Shown: in pieces, positions 1 to 15,487 of the stretch | How positions within the stretch are numbered: the first letter of the stretch is position 1 | Layout: every line of letters starts with the position of its first letter | DNA from: Ianthella basta | Lineage: Eukaryota; Porifera; Demospongiae; Verongiida; Ianthellidae | Assembly: GCA_964019415.1 (NCBI GenBank) | Contig: OZ025884.1 | Coordinates: 1,700,001-1,764,000 of the forward strand | Length of the DNA: 64,000 bases | Direction of reading: 5' to 3' | Notes under the pieces: generated by a model | Database searches by the model: none | Told to the model about the DNA's origin: nothing | What the model saw: only the letters and a program-made list of their open reading frames with translations | Made by a program: the position numbers and the translations under genes

Positions 1-951
1 CATATAATTACAATAGCTTACAGTGATTTAATATTGTTGCAATCACTTCTCAAATGGTGGTGAGCTGTTGCCTAGGAAACGGATGAGTTTGTACCCAACT
101 ATTCTGTCACTGTTTTCAGTGATGCAAGAGTGTATGATTTCTATCTCCTTAGACCAAGGTCTCTGTTACTTTGAGGGTGGGTGCTGGGGGGAGTGAAAGG
201 ATGTGTGACCCTACTGTTCACCGTAGGGACACTGTGAGATGTTTGTTAATTCTGTGCCCATTAGCGTTTGCTTTCCTTATCTCAATGTTACCACAAACAA
301 GTTGTTTACAGGAGAATTTTGTCTCCAGAAGGGGTGTTTCCCCGGAGAGCTGGTACATTAGTGTGGGAGGGATGTTCCCAGGGGGTGTTGTGTTAGACCC
401 CTTATCAGTTACACACTGTTTTGGCAACACTGTTAAAGTGCCCATTGGTCAAGCCGCCATAACAGGCACTACAATCGACTTGTCCAACTTGTCCATTTCA
501 CTGTGTGGCTGATGTGTAGTTTGGTGGAATGTGTCTCTCACTTTAGTCATCACTCACTCAACCATTCCAGCCATTTATGCCCTTGCAGGAAATTGGGGGG
601 TGGGGTCAGGGGTGGGGCTGGTGTGTGTGTGGGTGGAACTGGGGTGTTGTATAGGGCTGAAGTTGGGGGTGGGATTATTTTGGGAGGCGGGCTATTGCCG
701 GTTTCCATCCCAGCAGAATGCACATTTCAGCAGTACAGCTCATCCCTTCCCTTTGCTGCCTCTTCTTCCTCAATTCTCTTTTACCATGTACATAGCACAA
801 AACCCTCATCCTCCATTCTCCACCAGATCTCACCTGCAGCCCTTTCACTCACTCCCACTTCCTATCCACTCTATCCTCACCAATCTCCCTCAATGTCAAA
901 CATACGTATCGTCTCTTCCCTCATTTAGTTGTGTTATACCTCTCAATGTAG
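1..951. other. No recognised gene; probable upstream intron of NCBP1
   Basis: I found no exon here that matches the part of CBP80 expected upstream of the first recognised exon. The open frames are short and look random. Either this is one long intron of the gene that continues at 952, or the earlier exons lie outside the window. Confidence 0.4.
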
Positions 952-1940
952 GCTCTCTTACTATGACCAGGTGGAGGAGATTGTGCCTGTGTCCTTCAGG
1001 CCACTCCTTCCAATGCAGCCGGAGGATAGCTTCAAGTTTGAGCCAAAAGCTGGAGGTGAGTACAGACACTGTCGTTGATGTTGCTAATTTGGATCTGTAA
1101 ACTTGAGAAGGGTTGTGTATGGAGGTACGTATGTAGTAGTGCAATGTGTATGGGGCCTGTGCAGTTACTATTGACTCTCCCATCATCACTTCTGTCCCCT
1201 GCCCCTCCCCCTCCCCTCCCCTCTCCTGCCCCTCCCCTCCCCTCCCCTCCCACTCATGGGGTGCAGCGTCTGTCCCTGGTGCCACTGTTGCAGTGAAGCT
1301 GCTAGACGCCATCAGTAGCAGAAAGACACCAGCTGAGCTCATTCTTGTACTGGATGAGCTGAAGCAGCACTACCCTGATGCCTCACAAGAAGGTAACCAA
1401 CCAATGTGATATGGACCCCCTGCTAACCTGTCCCTGATCACTGTACTCTCACACATTGCGACTGTCTGCTTAAGAGCAAAGACAATGTTACAAATAGTGA
1501 CTTTAGCTATTAGCGTTTGAAGGGACACGCACCACTTGTTCGGTGCTGTAAGGAGATGACAGTGGGACAGTACATTGAATATGTCAACCTTTCTATACAT
1601 GCGTAGCTTACGTATGTTTTTGCACACATTTTAAGCTGAGTCCTTTGGAGGTTGGATGTTGGAGGTTTGGAGTCTTTTAGAGGTTGGATGTTGGGTAGTG
1701 CCATAGCAGCTGCTTGACCTGCCTGCAGTCATACCTGTTGTGTGTGCAGGAGGTACTGTACTTGGAGCAGGAGGTGAACCTGTGCTCCTTCCCTACGTAG
1801 CTGCTGGGAGTGGTTCTGTGCTGACTTGTTGTTTTGTGCTTCTTTTGTCCAGACCTTCAGAATGGGAAGGTGGAGTTGACAACACAGTGTCTCCTGGCGT
1901 ACGGGAAGAAGAGCATCACTCACTGCTTTACTGCTCTCTT

Positions 1941-2035
<95 letters not shown>

Positions 2036-2074
2036 ATGCATGCGTGCGTGCGTGCGTGTGTGTGTGCATGCATG

Positions 2075-2130
<56 letters not shown>

Positions 2131-2163
2131 TGTATGTGTGTGCATGCATGTGTGTGTGTGTGT

Positions 2164-2200
<37 letters not shown>

Positions 2201-3062
2201 TGTATGTGTGTGCATGTGCATGTGTGTGTGCACGCATATATGTTGTAGCTGAGTGTCTGTATGATCTCTCAATGACATAGCATTCTGCACACCTTTATGA
2301 CACTGCTTGTTGTAGGTACCGTCCCCTTCTGCTGGAGCTAGTTCAAAGTGAAGGGGCGAAGGTGGTCTGTGTGAAGGCTGTGGCTGAGTACTTTCAGTTG
2401 AAGCCGCTGTGGTTGCAGCTGGTGCTGAGCAAGCTCATTCGCATGCAAGTCATTGACCCAGGCTCTGTGGTGTCATTTGTGTTCCTCCCCGAGGCGGTGG
2501 ATGTACTGACACGGTGAGGGAAGTGTGGCAATGAGAAACACTCTACTGTAATTTCTCTCTATGAGAAGTAGCAGCTCAATGAAGAGGCCTCACCCTGCTT
2601 CCCACTCTCCATCATTATCTATTCTGCTCTCTCTCCCTCCCTCTCCCTCCCTCTCCCTCCCTCTCCCTCCTCTCCCTCTCCCTCTCCCTCCCTCTCTCTC
2701 CTCCCTCCCTCTCCCTCTCCCTCCCCTCTCCCTCCCTCTCCCTCCCTCTCCCTCCTCTCCCTCTCCCTCTCCCTCCCTCTCCCTCCCTCTCTCTTCCTCT
2801 CCTACCCCTCCCCCTCCTTTGTCTTCCTCTTCTCCCTTCCTTACATATATAGTCACTTTATCTGGGACATCATGGATGTAGTCATCCAAATAGCAGTCAC
2901 AATGTACTCCAAGGTGGGTGGGTAGTCTTGTGTTGTGTCGTGTGCTCTGGGCCTTGCTCAGTGTGTGCTCTCTCCTTGTTTGTTGCCTTCTCCTTCACCT
3001 GCTTTAGGCGAGTGCTGATCTCAAGGAGCAAAAGGCAGAGCTTGCGAAGTATTCTGTGAGTG

Positions 3063-3120
<58 letters not shown>

Positions 3121-3715
3121 CGTGCGTGCGTGTGTGTGTGCATGCACACGCGCGCGTGTGTGTGTTGGCTTCACTTTGTTGCTGCTGTCCCTTGTAATCT
3201 GTATGTCCGTCTGTCTGTCCACACTCTCTGTGAGCAGGAGTTGGAGGGGCTGGCAGTGTATCAAGAAGACAGGAAGGAGGACTTGGAGGGAGAAGTTGCT
3301 GGGCTAGAGGGAAAGTTGGTGCTGGCAGAAGAGACTGTCAAGGGCGTCTTTCTGTTGTTGTGTCAGGTCAGCCCTCATGGTGTACGTATGTACAGTATGT
3401 ATGTGTGCTTGTGTGTACAGTGTGTGTGTACGTGTGTGTGTACGTACATGTGTGTGTGTGGTTGCATGTGTGGTGTGTGTCTGTACATATGTATATGCAT
3501 TGTTAAAACTTCTTGCTAGTTCCTGCCTCCCCCTCCCACTTCCTGCCTCCTCTCCCACTTCCCCTTCCTTTGCCACTTGCTAAATACAATTCAGAAGTTT
3601 GTGTCAACCCTGACGCAGCACTTGACTGTCTGCGAGGAGAGAAGTCAGAATCCAAACAACCAATGGTTCTTGTGTGCTCTAAACGGGTTCCAGCATATCA
3701 TGCTACAGGTAGCGT

Positions 3716-3758
<43 letters not shown>

Positions 3759-4119
3759 CGCGTGCGCAGCAGTGATACAGTGCTGTTTTCTCTTCTGTTG
3801 CTCCTTGTACACTGGCCACTGCCTCGTTGTCAAGAGGGTCAATGCAGACTTGCTTAGAATAGCACACAATACAATGATGAATATGCACTCACAGTCACTG
3901 TTCTCCCCCACCCCCTCCCCTCCCCCTCCCCTCCCCCTTTACTCACCCTCCCTTCCCCCTCCCCCCTCCTCTCCCCCTCCCCTTCCCTCCCCCTCCCCCC
4001 TCCAGTACCGCCCCTACCTCATGAAGTACATGGCTGAGCTTGAATCACAAGTCTTCACCAAAGGAATGCACCCTGCCATTGCCGTTGTGCACCAGCGACT
4101 CCTATCCCTTATGTATTAA
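952..4119 (+). CDS. NCBP1: Nuclear cap-binding protein subunit 1 (CBP80), 3' part
   Basis: This is the C-terminal ~336 residues of the large cap-binding complex subunit, which with NCBP2 binds the m7G cap of nuclear transcripts and supports splicing, export and decay. Ten exons join in phase: 952-1055, 1267-1392, 1750-1773, 1853-1943, 2316-2513, 2853-2913, 3008-3055, 3238-3366, 3595-3708 and 4006-4119 (TAA). Family hallmarks are LSYYDQVEEIVP at the start, the MIF4G-like stretch LVLSKLIRMQVIDPGSVVSF, then FIWDIMD, a charged coiled coil (ELEGLAVYQEDRKEDLEGEV) and the closing helical segment. These follow the order seen in animal CBP80, where the coiled coil lies in the MIF4G-3 region. The 24-nt exon is the least certain but its phases fit. 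The 5' half is not in the window. Introns carry long (TG)n and CT-rich tracts. Confidence 0.85.
1945..2234. repeat. (TG)n microsatellite in NCBP1 intron
   Basis: About 290 bases of nearly pure TG repeat, interrupted by GCATGCATGCGTGCG-type blocks, fill the intron between exons 1853-1943 and 2316-2513. The 5' splice site is itself the start of the tract (AAgtgtgt). Similar tracts lie at 3068-3164 and 3717-3757 in later introns. Confidence 0.9.
2621..2815. repeat. CT-rich (CCTCTCC)n tract in NCBP1 intron
   Basis: A polypyrimidine tract of about 195 bases built from CCCTCT and CCTCCC units precedes the exon at 2853. A second C-rich tract at 3901-4003 directly abuts the final acceptor at 4004-4005, so low-complexity DNA supplies the polypyrimidine tracts of these introns. 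Confidence 0.85.
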
Positions 4120-4136
4120 CACATGTGACTCACCTT

Positions 4137-4260
4137 TAGGTCATGTGACCTGTGTTATGTAGGTCATGTGACTTGCATATTGGTCATGTGACTTGCATGT
4201 TAGATCATGTGACTTGTGTGTTAGATCATGTGACTTGTGTGTTAGGTCATGTGACTTGTT
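4137..4260 (+). repeat. Minisatellite of six TCATGTGAC-containing units
   Basis: Six units of about 20-22 bases, each with the core TCATGTGAC, begin 17 bases after the NCBP1 stop codon, so they lie in its 3' UTR or just beyond. The core resembles the M-box bound by MITF/TFE bHLH proteins in animals. Whether it is bound here is unknown. A related inverted pair occurs at 5512-5530 in the next gene. Confidence 0.8.
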
Positions 4261-4817
4261 ATGTTGTATGACTGAAACTAACAGTAATATGCATTCTCCT
4301 ACATAGTTAACTAGATCATAGATACATTTTATATATATCCTTCTCATTTGAAATCGTTTAGTTTACACATTTCATGCATAATATTATAATTTTATGAAAC
4401 GCTAATGCCGTGCAACAGCAGAGTTTGTAATTGGAATTTTGGCTCACACAACACAACTTGCTGTAGTGAAATGCACACACTGCTGAAAACAGGATTATTG
4501 TGCTATAGAGCACCTCAGTGTGTCGCTAGGTGGCTGAGATGCTGCAGTGCCAGCTATCAGTTAGCACCTGTTTACAGACAGAGACCAGGTAGGTAGCTAA
4601 CTGGTTAATTATTGTTTCCAAATAGCATTGTGAAGACACATTTAAATATTTTTTTGAGTGTGAATGAATTCGAATGATTCTCATGCATGCATGGGCCACA
4701 GGGTGACAGCTGCAACATGTACACACATGCATGCATGGAGTCGCATGCATGTAAATTCGCGCGATCATCCATCATGCCCGTGCATACGGATGGTGCCACC
4801 ACAATGGTGCACTTTGG
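4261..4817. other. Intergenic DNA with CATGCATG blocks
   Basis: No gene is visible between NCBP1 and the cyclophilin gene. The stretch holds AT-rich DNA and four alternating purine-pyrimidine CATGCATG blocks between 4683 and 4752, just upstream of the cyclophilin promoter. Confidence 0.5.
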
Positions 4818-4842
4818 CCAATCAGATCGCTCCTCGTGTATA
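4818..4842 (+). promoter_or_regulatory. ER stress response element-like site and TATA-like box
   Basis: CCAAT at 4818-4822, nine bases, then CCTCG at 4832-4836 fits the animal ER stress response element (CCAAT-N9-CCACG) with one mismatch. TGTATAAG follows at 4837-4844. The site lies about 75 bases upstream of the start codon of an ER-targeted chaperone gene, which is where such elements act. Activity is inferred, not shown. Confidence 0.5.
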
Positions 4843-4895
4843 AGCATTGCGTAATTCATTTGGTTGGAGGGGAGAGAAGGCAATACTCGAACAAG

Positions 4896-8267
<3,372 letters not shown>

Positions 8268-8316
8268 CAGCCCCTCCCACTAGGAGTTGACTCTAGTTCT
8301 GGTAGCATATTCAGTT

Positions 8317-8322
8317 AATAAA
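8317..8322 (+). terminator. Polyadenylation signal of PPIB
   Basis: AATAAA lies 50 bases after the TGA stop at 8265-8267, a normal spacing for an animal 3' UTR. Confidence 0.7.
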
Positions 8323-8329
8323 TGGACAG

Positions 8330-9127
8330 ACCTAGCTAGGACTAGTAGTGGTGTCATTCTTGTAATGGTACTCTGTATGGAACATGTTGTCAGTGACATG
8401 TCAACATCATGGTGACAGTCATGCACGGGAATCATATAAAATAATTACCTAACAGTAGAACAGGCCACTTCCTCCTTTACCATGACACGTTTGAGCATGC
8501 TCAAGCCATGCATACATATATGGCTTTATTGCATGCCTTGTTTGATCAGCCTTGGTCTACATTCACACACCACACACAGCTAGCTGCCGTGGATCACTTG
8601 CAGGCCACGCGTGCATGCATGGCTTAAAATGTATTTGCCTAGTATAGTGCAATTGCATGACTGTCCATCTCCCCTCCCCCTCCTCCCCCTCCCCCTCCCC
8701 TTCCCCCTCCCCCTCCCCCTCCCCCTACACACATACTAGTACACCACACAGTGCCCCATGGCCTGTACATATAATTCAGCCTTCCAATGTTTAATACACG
8801 TTGACACACTATTGTTTGTTGTACAAAACTAGTATAAGGACTAGAGCCAAAATTAATGCTCAGTAATAACCGTCCCTCCATGTGCGTCCCCTCACATCAT
8901 AGTTAGATACCATTTCATCTCACACCAGTTCTATGCTCCATTCGTCAGATCAATAGGGAGTACTTAAACCAGTTGTCAAAGCAGCTCTAGATCTGATAGC
9001 CTTGTTCCCGTTCAATTTGGCTACATTGACACTACATCACAACATGACAAATGTACAACAATTTAACAGTACAAATGTTCTACGTTTCCACACGTAATGA
9101 TGCTGCTAATGTAAAATGACAAAAAGA
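8330..9127. other. Convergent intergenic region
   Basis: This separates the 3' ends of PPIB (+) and the NLR gene (-). It contains a C-rich (CCCCCT)n tract at 8670-8726 and CATGCATG-like blocks. I see no gene. Confidence 0.5.
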
Positions 9128-12100
9128 TTACTTAGATAAAAACCTGTCACTGACTTTCACAGTTAGTGCAGTGTTTGTGCACAGTGTTCCTCTCGCTGAC
9201 TCCACTAACTCCTCTGGTACCACCAGTTCCACTTCTGTGAGTAGTGGGTTCTTACTGAACCCAGCAGCCAGGGCTCTGCTAGCTCTGGCATAGTTACTAT
9301 CGAATTTGTAAACGCCCTTGACATTCACCTTCACCTTGACTACTTTAGCATCACTGGCTGTCTCCTTCAGCTGTGCCCAGTTCTCTTCACTCAACTCCCA
9401 CTGTAGGTACAAACACAACACAGGGGTACTGAGGTGACACCTTACAAGAACAACAAACACTGCACTATTGGTATGGCTTCAGGGGTAGGTTGCTGATGGA
9501 CACAAAATGGCTGTCCAACAGCCACATGAGTAGACTGGCATGCTAGCCCCTCCACCCATGGGAGGAGGGGCTGGCTTTACTTGTGCAGAGCTTTTTACAG
9601 GGTTTGACTTTTGGGATTCACCAATTGCACCAATGAAATTGCAGAACACACGTAAACTGTGCATGTGATGCATATGAATACACCATGACTGCAAATATAC
9701 CTACACAGATAGCAATATAGCTGGTTGCAACAGAGGGGTTGGTTAAGGTTAGTAGCAAATCAGGGGAAACATTATACCAATCAGTGTTGAGACATTGGGA
9801 AATGCTGTTACATAACTTGAATGTTTGCTGGGCTGTGTTAACCCCACCCACTCCACACAGAAACCACAGCCAACTCCCACACTGACGTTAACAAATGGGA
9901 CAGTGCCATATCAAATGGGTGATGGCAATTGGGAATGGGACCTTGATAAGCTCAGATGAGGTATTAAATTTCACACTGCTGACTAATGGGGCTATGGGGG
10001 AGGGGCCTTAGGAGGGCGCATTGGGGGCTCTTATATAAGAGGCCACTCTGCACCGTTCAATATCAGGCACTTTAGGGGGACCTCTTGAGGGGCTCTGCAT
10101 GGTGATGTTCTACATGGACACCTCTCTATAAGGGGGCTCATTCAGGGAAGTCTGTAGGGGGCTAGTAGTAGGCTACTTCGGGAGTCTCTTTCAGGGGGAC
10201 CACTTTAGGGTACGGCATTGGACATAACAGTGTGTACTATCGTAGGCCTTCCTGCTGTTAGCTGTCTCCTTGCAATAGACATAACAGCTCAACACATCAA
10301 ATGTCACTTCACCTACTTACACTCACCTAGTGCACACATACTCTAGTTACTGTAGATGGTGAAAGTTTAGAACGTCTATTAATGCATGCACTCATAGCTG
10401 TGGTGGCGACCTTTAGTGAGCAAACACACTTTTGAAATGTCCTCTAACAAACAAATGTGCACAAGTACAAGATGGAGTCTTACTCTTGATGGTGTCCTAG
10501 TCAGTTAGCACAAGGTACATGCTAACACAAAGACACCCTTAGAAGCTAACCAAGCCTAACTTATAGTATAGCTATGCAAACGTTGCACCACTTGTGAACT
10601 GAGCTAAAACACACAGCCTCCTGAGAGCTACCGTCCTGCCAGAATACCACCTTCCAGTAATACATAGTCTATAGCCAGTGTATAAAATCCACATACACAC
10701 CAGTGCTGTGGTATAGCTAATACATAACGTATTTGACACACACATGGAGACATAGTACAGTGACTCTGTACTACATCTCCATGTGTGTGTGGAATAGAGG
10801 GGTGGATGTTAACACACACACACAATCACTCTCTAGACCATATAATTGGGAGTCTGGTCCATTGGACTCCTCCCCCTGCTGTGATTGCACATTAGATCAC
10901 TTTGTAAAGAGGCCTTAGGAGGGAGGAGGATATAAACACTCAGGGAATACCCCTAAATATACGTAAGCTACAGTATTTGACACACACACAGACACACAGT
11001 ACAGTGATTACTGTACTACGTCTCCATGTGTGTGTGGCAAATAGTTAGGTAACTAGCACTGATGTAGCATGTGAATAGATGTACACTGTACATACCCATA
11101 GTGGGTTCTCCATTGTGATACTGTCCAGGGGGGAGCCTCTGCATGACAGTGACTGCAGCACTGGAAGAGGGTTGGGAAGAACAATGCGAAGTGTCCTCAA
11201 CTGTGGCATGGTCTGGACACAAGTGGCCACAGCTGAAGATGTCTCACCACTGAGTGGCCAATCTACGGTAGAGAAACAGAACAATCATTGAGATCTGCAT
11301 GACAGTGCACACAAGATTGAATGGGGTTGACCTTGAGGGACTTCACAAACAGCAAGGACTGCTACACATTCATTTACACTTGACACATGTACACCACTCC
11401 ATTGAACTCCACTTAGTAGAATGGGGTGATTGGACATTGCTTTGACAAACACTCCATGCATTGCCTCAACATCAAACAGTTGCTAAGTGACAGTGGTTGC
11501 TAAGCAACAGTTACAAACTACTATTGACCATGTCTCCAAATGAGCAACACAGCATACACTGATTATACACAACCAAAACACACTTTGAGGAAGTAAGGGT
11601 GACAAGGAGAGGGGCAGTGCTTCCAATGTATGTGCATGTATGGGCCCAACCCATACATGTACATACCCCTATGTGGTATAGTATAGTTAGAGGCATGTAG
11701 TGATAGGCTCACTTGTAACATCAAGATCTGTTATAGAACGGTTATCTTTGACTCCACTTAGTGCAGGGTAGAGTAGGGAGTCATAACCACACAGCTTAAG
11801 TCTCTTTAGCTGACAGTGGGCAACCTTCTTCTCCAGCACACTGCAGTCACCCTGCACACATAACATACAGTGACAACAGTAAGAGAACAGATGGAGCATT
11901 CATACACTCGGGAAGTCAAACAGAGCTATAGGTCTAGTGTGGCCACTGACAATGTCCATGATGTAATGTGATGCATCTCAAACTGGTTCACACATTTCAC
12001 CTCAGAATGGGAGTAAAACAGCACATGTTATGCACTCAAACAACTCAAGTGTAGAAAGAAGCAGCATAAATAGGAGGAAACCACACAGTGGATTCATGTA

Positions 12101-15100
12101 AACTGGTCCTTCAGAATTCACACCACATAAATATATACCAAGTGAATATGAACAGCCTTGTAGAGGGTGAGATCCAACTCCTCCAGTGGTCTGTGATCAA
12201 AGACCTCAGCCAATGCCTCTGAAGTGCAGTATTCCCGCACTGTCATTATCAACCTCTTTAGTGACCCAGCAGCCTTACATAGTGCTCTGGCATCTACATC
12301 AATAGGGTAAGGGGAACAAGGGAGAATGGAAGGACACAATAGAGATACATCTGACAGCTACACAAAGGGATACAGAGCCATGTAGTAACTGTTGCCATGA
12401 GCAGCAGGTGATCATACAGTCACTTTGTAGTGTACGTATGTACATCACCATAGCAACTGTATGATCACCATTGCCCATGGGAACAGGTGGAAATAAACTA
12501 ATACTGTAGAGTAAGTGCCCATGTCTTAATCAGTACAGCACATGTTGCCATGGCATTGTACAATCATTGGGTGATTATACATTAAACACTGCATAATTGC
12601 TTGCTGTCCATGGCAACAGACTTTACACAATGCAAATCACCATAGTGATTGTACAGTATACACGTAGTTAACAATGCCTTGCCCGTGGCAACAGATGCTA
12701 TAATGATATGGCCATGTACATGGGAGTTAAGGCATACAAAATACTCTCACCCTAGCTCGGGTGATTCCCAACCTCACCATCACCCTCATGCCCACATCTT
12801 AACCACTAAGTAACACACACTACACGTACCACACAAGTGACACATACTATAGATACTACATAATGTAAACAATAAGTCACTTGTACATATACTTCATTAA
12901 AAGAGACAACAACTGAAGGGGTCACACATGCACAACCTCCACACAACATGAATGACACCAACAATTAGTGTGGTCCCATTCACTCACCTTCAGTGGAGAA
13001 CTGCTCCACATGTGACAGTGACAGTGACTGTAAAAGAGGATTACACTGCACAACTGAACAAACATGATGGAAACTGGTGGGGGGTAACATGTCTAGTTCA
13101 GTCAGGTGCTTGCACTTGGTGAGGCAGTGAGAGAGTACCATGGTGTCAAAAGGAGTGAGGTACAAATGAAAGGTGAGACAGCTGTTCAACTGAGTGACAA
13201 TGCTCTGGGTGAGAGACTCATTCTGAGACTCAAACAAAGCGTGAAATACATACAAAAGATGAGGATTGTCCGAGTCACATTTTGCTGGCAGGTCACTGCC
13301 TGTGGCAAGGATGGCCTTGCTGACCTCTGCTGACTTGAACTGTGTTAAACCAGCGAAATACCTGAGGACGACGGCGAATTTGGGGTTGTGGCGGTTCTTC
13401 CTCCAGAAGGCAGCCTGTTCTGCCTTGGGCAACATGGAGAGATGATAAGCACCAAAGAACTCCTGCTTGGTTGTATGGCTGAAGTTCAGTGTACTTGAGG
13501 AACCATCCTGGTCGGGGCGCAAGTGAAGGAGGCCTCCAAAGAATGAATCCTCCAGGATCTCGTCATGCTTGACTGTGGCATGGAAGACACGACGTACTTC
13601 ATCTTCTTGGAAGATGTAGTCGGGAGGTTCCTGGGTGAGACCTTTGAAAGCGAGCACACCGAGGTTGAAGAGGAGCTGCTCCACATCCTGAGGTAGGTTG
13701 GCAAGAGATGGGTCAATTCGGGTTGCTTTCTGCTGTTTCTTCTTCTCTTGAGTGACTGTCTTGGCGATGAAGGACTTGTAGCATTCAGTCATTGTTGCAG
13801 GGAACACCGACCTGCCTGCAACACCGTGGTCATAGATAGAACAGAAGATCTGTAGATTGATAGGGATGTATGCTCCTCCCATGAGGTCTGGACGAGCCCG
13901 CAGATCCGACAACATGGCCTCCCCTTTGCCTGGCTCACTCTTGAAGAACTCTTTCACGTACGACTTCACTGCTTCCTCATCAAATCCAAGTATTTCATAG
14001 AAGAGAGAGCTGGGCTCTTGCAATAGTGGGCATGCACCGGGACGCGTGGACACTATGAAATGTGCTTGGGGAAGCAGACGACCTTGCAAGAGTGCTGCTA
14101 GGAGGGATCCATTGGGGCTGGCGATCAGGCCACGCGTCTCATCGGCTCCATCGAAGATGATGAGTACATTTACTCCCTCACTATCCAGCAGTGCTTCAGC
14201 TGATGCAGAACACTTCTTCCCTGGGATGTAGTACCGGAGAAGTTGGTCCAGACCTTCTTCACTGTTGTCTTTCATCAGAGCTTGTGACACGGCCTTGTCA
14301 CGCAGAGGGAAGTATAGGACGAGGGAGAAGTCACTCGGCTCATTGTTGGCCACTTTCTGACACAGGTGTTTGAGGAAAGTGGTTTTACCTGTGCCAGGCT
14401 GTCCGTGAAGAATTCGGTTCTGCTGGGTTCCTGCTCGAAGAAAGTCATCGACTGTCACTTCTTCAGTTGCTCCATCTGACAGTTGTACGCCGTAGTCACG
14501 GTATCGTTGCAGGAATTCTCCCTGATTTGGGTCTCCTTTCTTTCTCGCTTTAGGGGCACTCTCCAGTACAGCTACTTTAGTGAACTGTACCTTCCGTGAG
14601 CCCTCAGTGAGGGACAGCCGCTGATAACTCTGGTAAGCACGGCTTCTCGCAAGTTGGAGTGGCTCTGGGAGGGCAGGACACACCTGCAGGGGGTGGGGGC
14701 ATAAGTATAGAAGTGATTAAATTATAGTGAGAGAAAATGGATGGTGTTTAATCGCCAGCAATGAAGTGGAGTGTGTGATAGAATGGAGCGACCTGTGTTC
14801 ACACATGTGTACACCCACACACTAACACAATAGGTCTATGCTTACACACAACACATGCAAACTTGCACTACACTGGATGAGGTAAGTGTACAGGTGATTG
14901 AGAGAGTTTGCACATTTCATTCCCTACAAACACACATTATACTACAGTACTACCAGTAGCCACACAACAATGTGGAGTGCCAACCAACTCACTGCATTAG
15001 TCCCAGTGGTGACCACTGTAGGTGGACTGGGGGTGGGATCTATGCACAATAGAGCAACACGGGTAGAGTCAGATGGAGCTCACCACTATGCACTACACTA

Positions 15101-15487
15101 GTCTCTCGTCATGAACTCATCCATTCTATAAATCCGATAACTTTACACAATGCCATCTGTGCTCACTCACACGCAACACCTACCTTTGGCTAGTCTTTGC
15201 TTCATTCCCTGGCCCAAAGAGTTCATCTTTGGGTTGCCTTTGCAGTCAACAAGAATCCCACAGACTTTCAATAAGGCTTCTTTGGTGCACGTTTGTGTGA
15301 GACAAAAGTGTAGCAGTTGATTCTGCTGTGTGGCACTGTCAATTTTTCTGATACTTTTCAGATCACCATCTGAAATAATGCCGTGATATTTCAGATCAAA
15401 TATGATGGCATCTGCATCCACATCAGTGATGAAATGCTGTTGGAAGTCGTCAAGGACTTGTTCAGCTGCATATGTGGAAAGGGAAGA
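9128..15487 (-). CDS. CARD-NACHT-LRR intracellular immune receptor (NLR)
   Basis: This is an NLR-family receptor, expected to sense microbial or danger cues in the cytosol and signal through CARD contacts. Exons read on the minus strand: CARD exon ~15487-15184; NACHT exon 14683-12988; LRR exons 12293-12139, 11851-11713, 11262-11096 and 9400-9128 (TAA). From the NACHT exon onward all phases match. The CARD shows DVDADAIIFDLKYHGIISD and the typical helix pattern. Counting from the NACHT exon start, Walker A GQPGTGKT is at residues 94-101, Walker B LIIFDGADE at 174-182 and the sensor STRPG at 212-216. Leucine-rich repeat strands such as PLLQSLSLSHVEQF, LEELDLTLY and LTEVELVVP form the C-terminus. 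The CARD exon ends in phase 1 whereas the NACHT exon opens in phase 0, so a small exon is missing from this model, or the CARD exon belongs to another transcript. NLRs are strongly expanded in some sponges; function here is inferred from domains. Confidence 0.75.
9860..10230. other. G-rich intron segment without recognised exon
   Basis: Within the long NLR intron 9401-11095 this stretch repeats short AGGGGG and GGGGGCT motifs about ten times at irregular spacing. I see no coding pattern. The rest of the intron holds the two hairpin copies at 10736 and 10979. Confidence 0.35.
10736..11036. repeat. Two copies of a ~58-base hairpin element
   Basis: At 10736-10791 and 10979-11036 two related hairpins occur in direct orientation. 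Each has arms of the type ACACACATGGAGA / TCTCCATGTGTGT around a short AGTACAGTG loop region. They sit about 240 bases apart in an NLR intron and look like small MITEs or a partial tandem duplication. Confidence 0.6.
12380..12700. repeat. Diverged tandem repeat with CCATGGCAAC motif
   Basis: Five diverged units of roughly 65-80 bases lie in the NLR intron between 12294 and 12987. Each carries a GTTGCCATGG / CCATGGCAAC-like core, near 12388, 12470, 12545, 12608 and 12682, together with a nearby (A)TCACCAT or ATTGTACA element. The core resembles half of an RFX X-box, but repeat origin explains it equally well. Confidence 0.5.
14700..15183. other. NLR intron between CARD and NACHT exons
   Basis: About 480 bases between the CARD exon donor and the NACHT exon acceptor. 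An additional short exon is required here to reconcile the phases, but I could not identify it with confidence. Confidence 0.4.

Noticed and set aside
171-512. 113-codon + strand frame
   Set aside because: No family resemblance, no link in phase to the NCBP1 exons, and ordinary length by chance.
1740-2290. Long frames of alternating Cys-Val or Thr-His across TG/CA tracts (also near 3.1, 5.7, 22.6, 61.6 and 62.5 kb)
   Set aside because: They are translations of dinucleotide microsatellites within introns and occur in all frames.
4137-4260. Possible CRISPR-like regularly spaced repeats
   Set aside because: Units are contiguous and diverged, without unique spacers, and the DNA is eukaryotic.
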